NCBI GenBank assembly: GCA_029934755.1 | Contig: JAOZLQ010000135.1 | Coordinates: forward strand, 1-6,538 | Length of the DNA stretch: 6,538 nt | DNA from: Desulfuromusa sp. | GTDB lineage: Bacteria; Desulfobacterota; Desulfuromonadia; Desulfuromonadales; Geopsychrobacteraceae | Direction: 5' to 3' | Shown: positions 6,431 through 6,538 of the stretch, piece after piece | Numbering within the stretch: position 1 is the stretch's first letter | Layout: each line of letters opens with the position of its first letter | Notes under the pieces: model-generated | The model's database searches: none | Told to the model about the DNA's origin: nothing | The model's input: only the letters and a program-made list of their open reading frames with translations | Translations under genes and position numbers: made by a program

Positions 6431-6442
6431 TGGGGAGAGGGA

Positions 6443-6483
6443 GTATTCCGGGGACATGTATTTACTGCGTGTCCCCAGAATAC
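6443..6483. repeat. REP-like palindromic element (GGGGACA...TGTCCCC hairpin)
   Basis: Two 14-base arms, 6443-6456 (GTATTCCGGGGACA) and 6470-6483 (TGTCCCCAGAATAC), enclose a 13-base loop. Thirteen of 14 positions pair. The exception is C against A on the plus strand, which becomes a U.G wobble in minus-strand RNA, so the minus transcript folds into an uninterrupted 14-bp stem. It lies 10 bases past the stop of the right-edge gene, where a transcript-stabilising or terminating structure is common. The minus strand has no U-run after it; the plus strand has GGGTTTTT. GGGGACA/TGTCCCC hairpins are, from memory, frequent intergenic repeats in proteobacteria linked to REP-associated tyrosine transposases. 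Only one copy is present here. Confidence 0.6.
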
Positions 6484-6493
6484 GGGTTTTTGA

Positions 6494-6538
6494 TTACTCA
6501 GCCAATACAAACTGACCATTTTTCACCTGCACCATCAC
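6494..6538 (-). CDS. Last 14 codons of a minus-strand gene cut by the window edge
   Basis: Reading the minus strand from the window edge gives VMVQVKNGQFVLAE then TAA (6496-6494). The ending 'V-x-V-K-N-G-Q-F-V' resembles the C-terminal strand of periplasmic substrate-binding proteins of the branched-chain amino-acid (LivK) type, but fourteen residues cannot establish this. The frame is supported by protein-like composition and by the hairpin placed just after the stop. It could also be a chance open frame. Confidence 0.45.
   Translation of the reverse strand: MMVQVKNGQFVLAE

Noticed and set aside
6318..6515. Plus-strand 65-codon frame crossing the MATE start and the hairpin
   Set aside because: It runs through the palindromic element and both flanking gene ends and has unusual composition rich in Trp and Tyr; no ribosome site seen.

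Overview
The window reads like ordinary chromosome from a Gram-negative bacterium of medium G+C. The evidence is an outer-membrane-type lipoprotein signal, a periplasmic VWA protein and an OmpR/EnvZ-type two-component pair with a large periplasmic sensor. The gene mix and the GGGGACA/TGTCCCC hairpin remind me of Desulfuromonadia (former Deltaproteobacteria), but that assignment is a guess from style. No rRNA, tRNA, CRISPR array, transposase or phage gene is visible.

Layout from left to right. Positions 1-102 (+) are the 3' end of a probable amino-acid-type ABC permease. Positions 146-610 (+) encode a small LEA14/WHy-like lipoprotein, possibly in the same transcript. It converges tail to tail, sharing a TTAA, with a minus-strand gene at 607-981. 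That gene encodes a small soluble protein resembling the SpoIIAA-like/STAS group and has its own near-consensus promoter. Next comes a compact minus-strand operon, transcribed in the order VWA protein (4846-3515), sensor histidine kinase (3485-1782), OmpR-type response regulator (1781-1080). Its upstream region holds a candidate promoter and two palindromes. Further upstream on the same strand is a MATE-family multidrug/Na+ antiporter (6346-4982). Before that come a REP-like hairpin and the last 14 codons of another minus-strand gene running off the right edge.

The most interesting unit is the VWA-kinase-regulator operon. A secreted, MIDAS-intact VWA protein is encoded immediately before a kinase with a periplasmic region of about 270 residues. 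This suggests, by inference only, that the VWA protein modulates or is monitored by the kinase. The downstream STAS-like gene could be a target, since repeat and dyad sequences lie just upstream of its promoter. All genes look intact apart from the two cut by the window edges. I see no clear evidence of an entirely new system.
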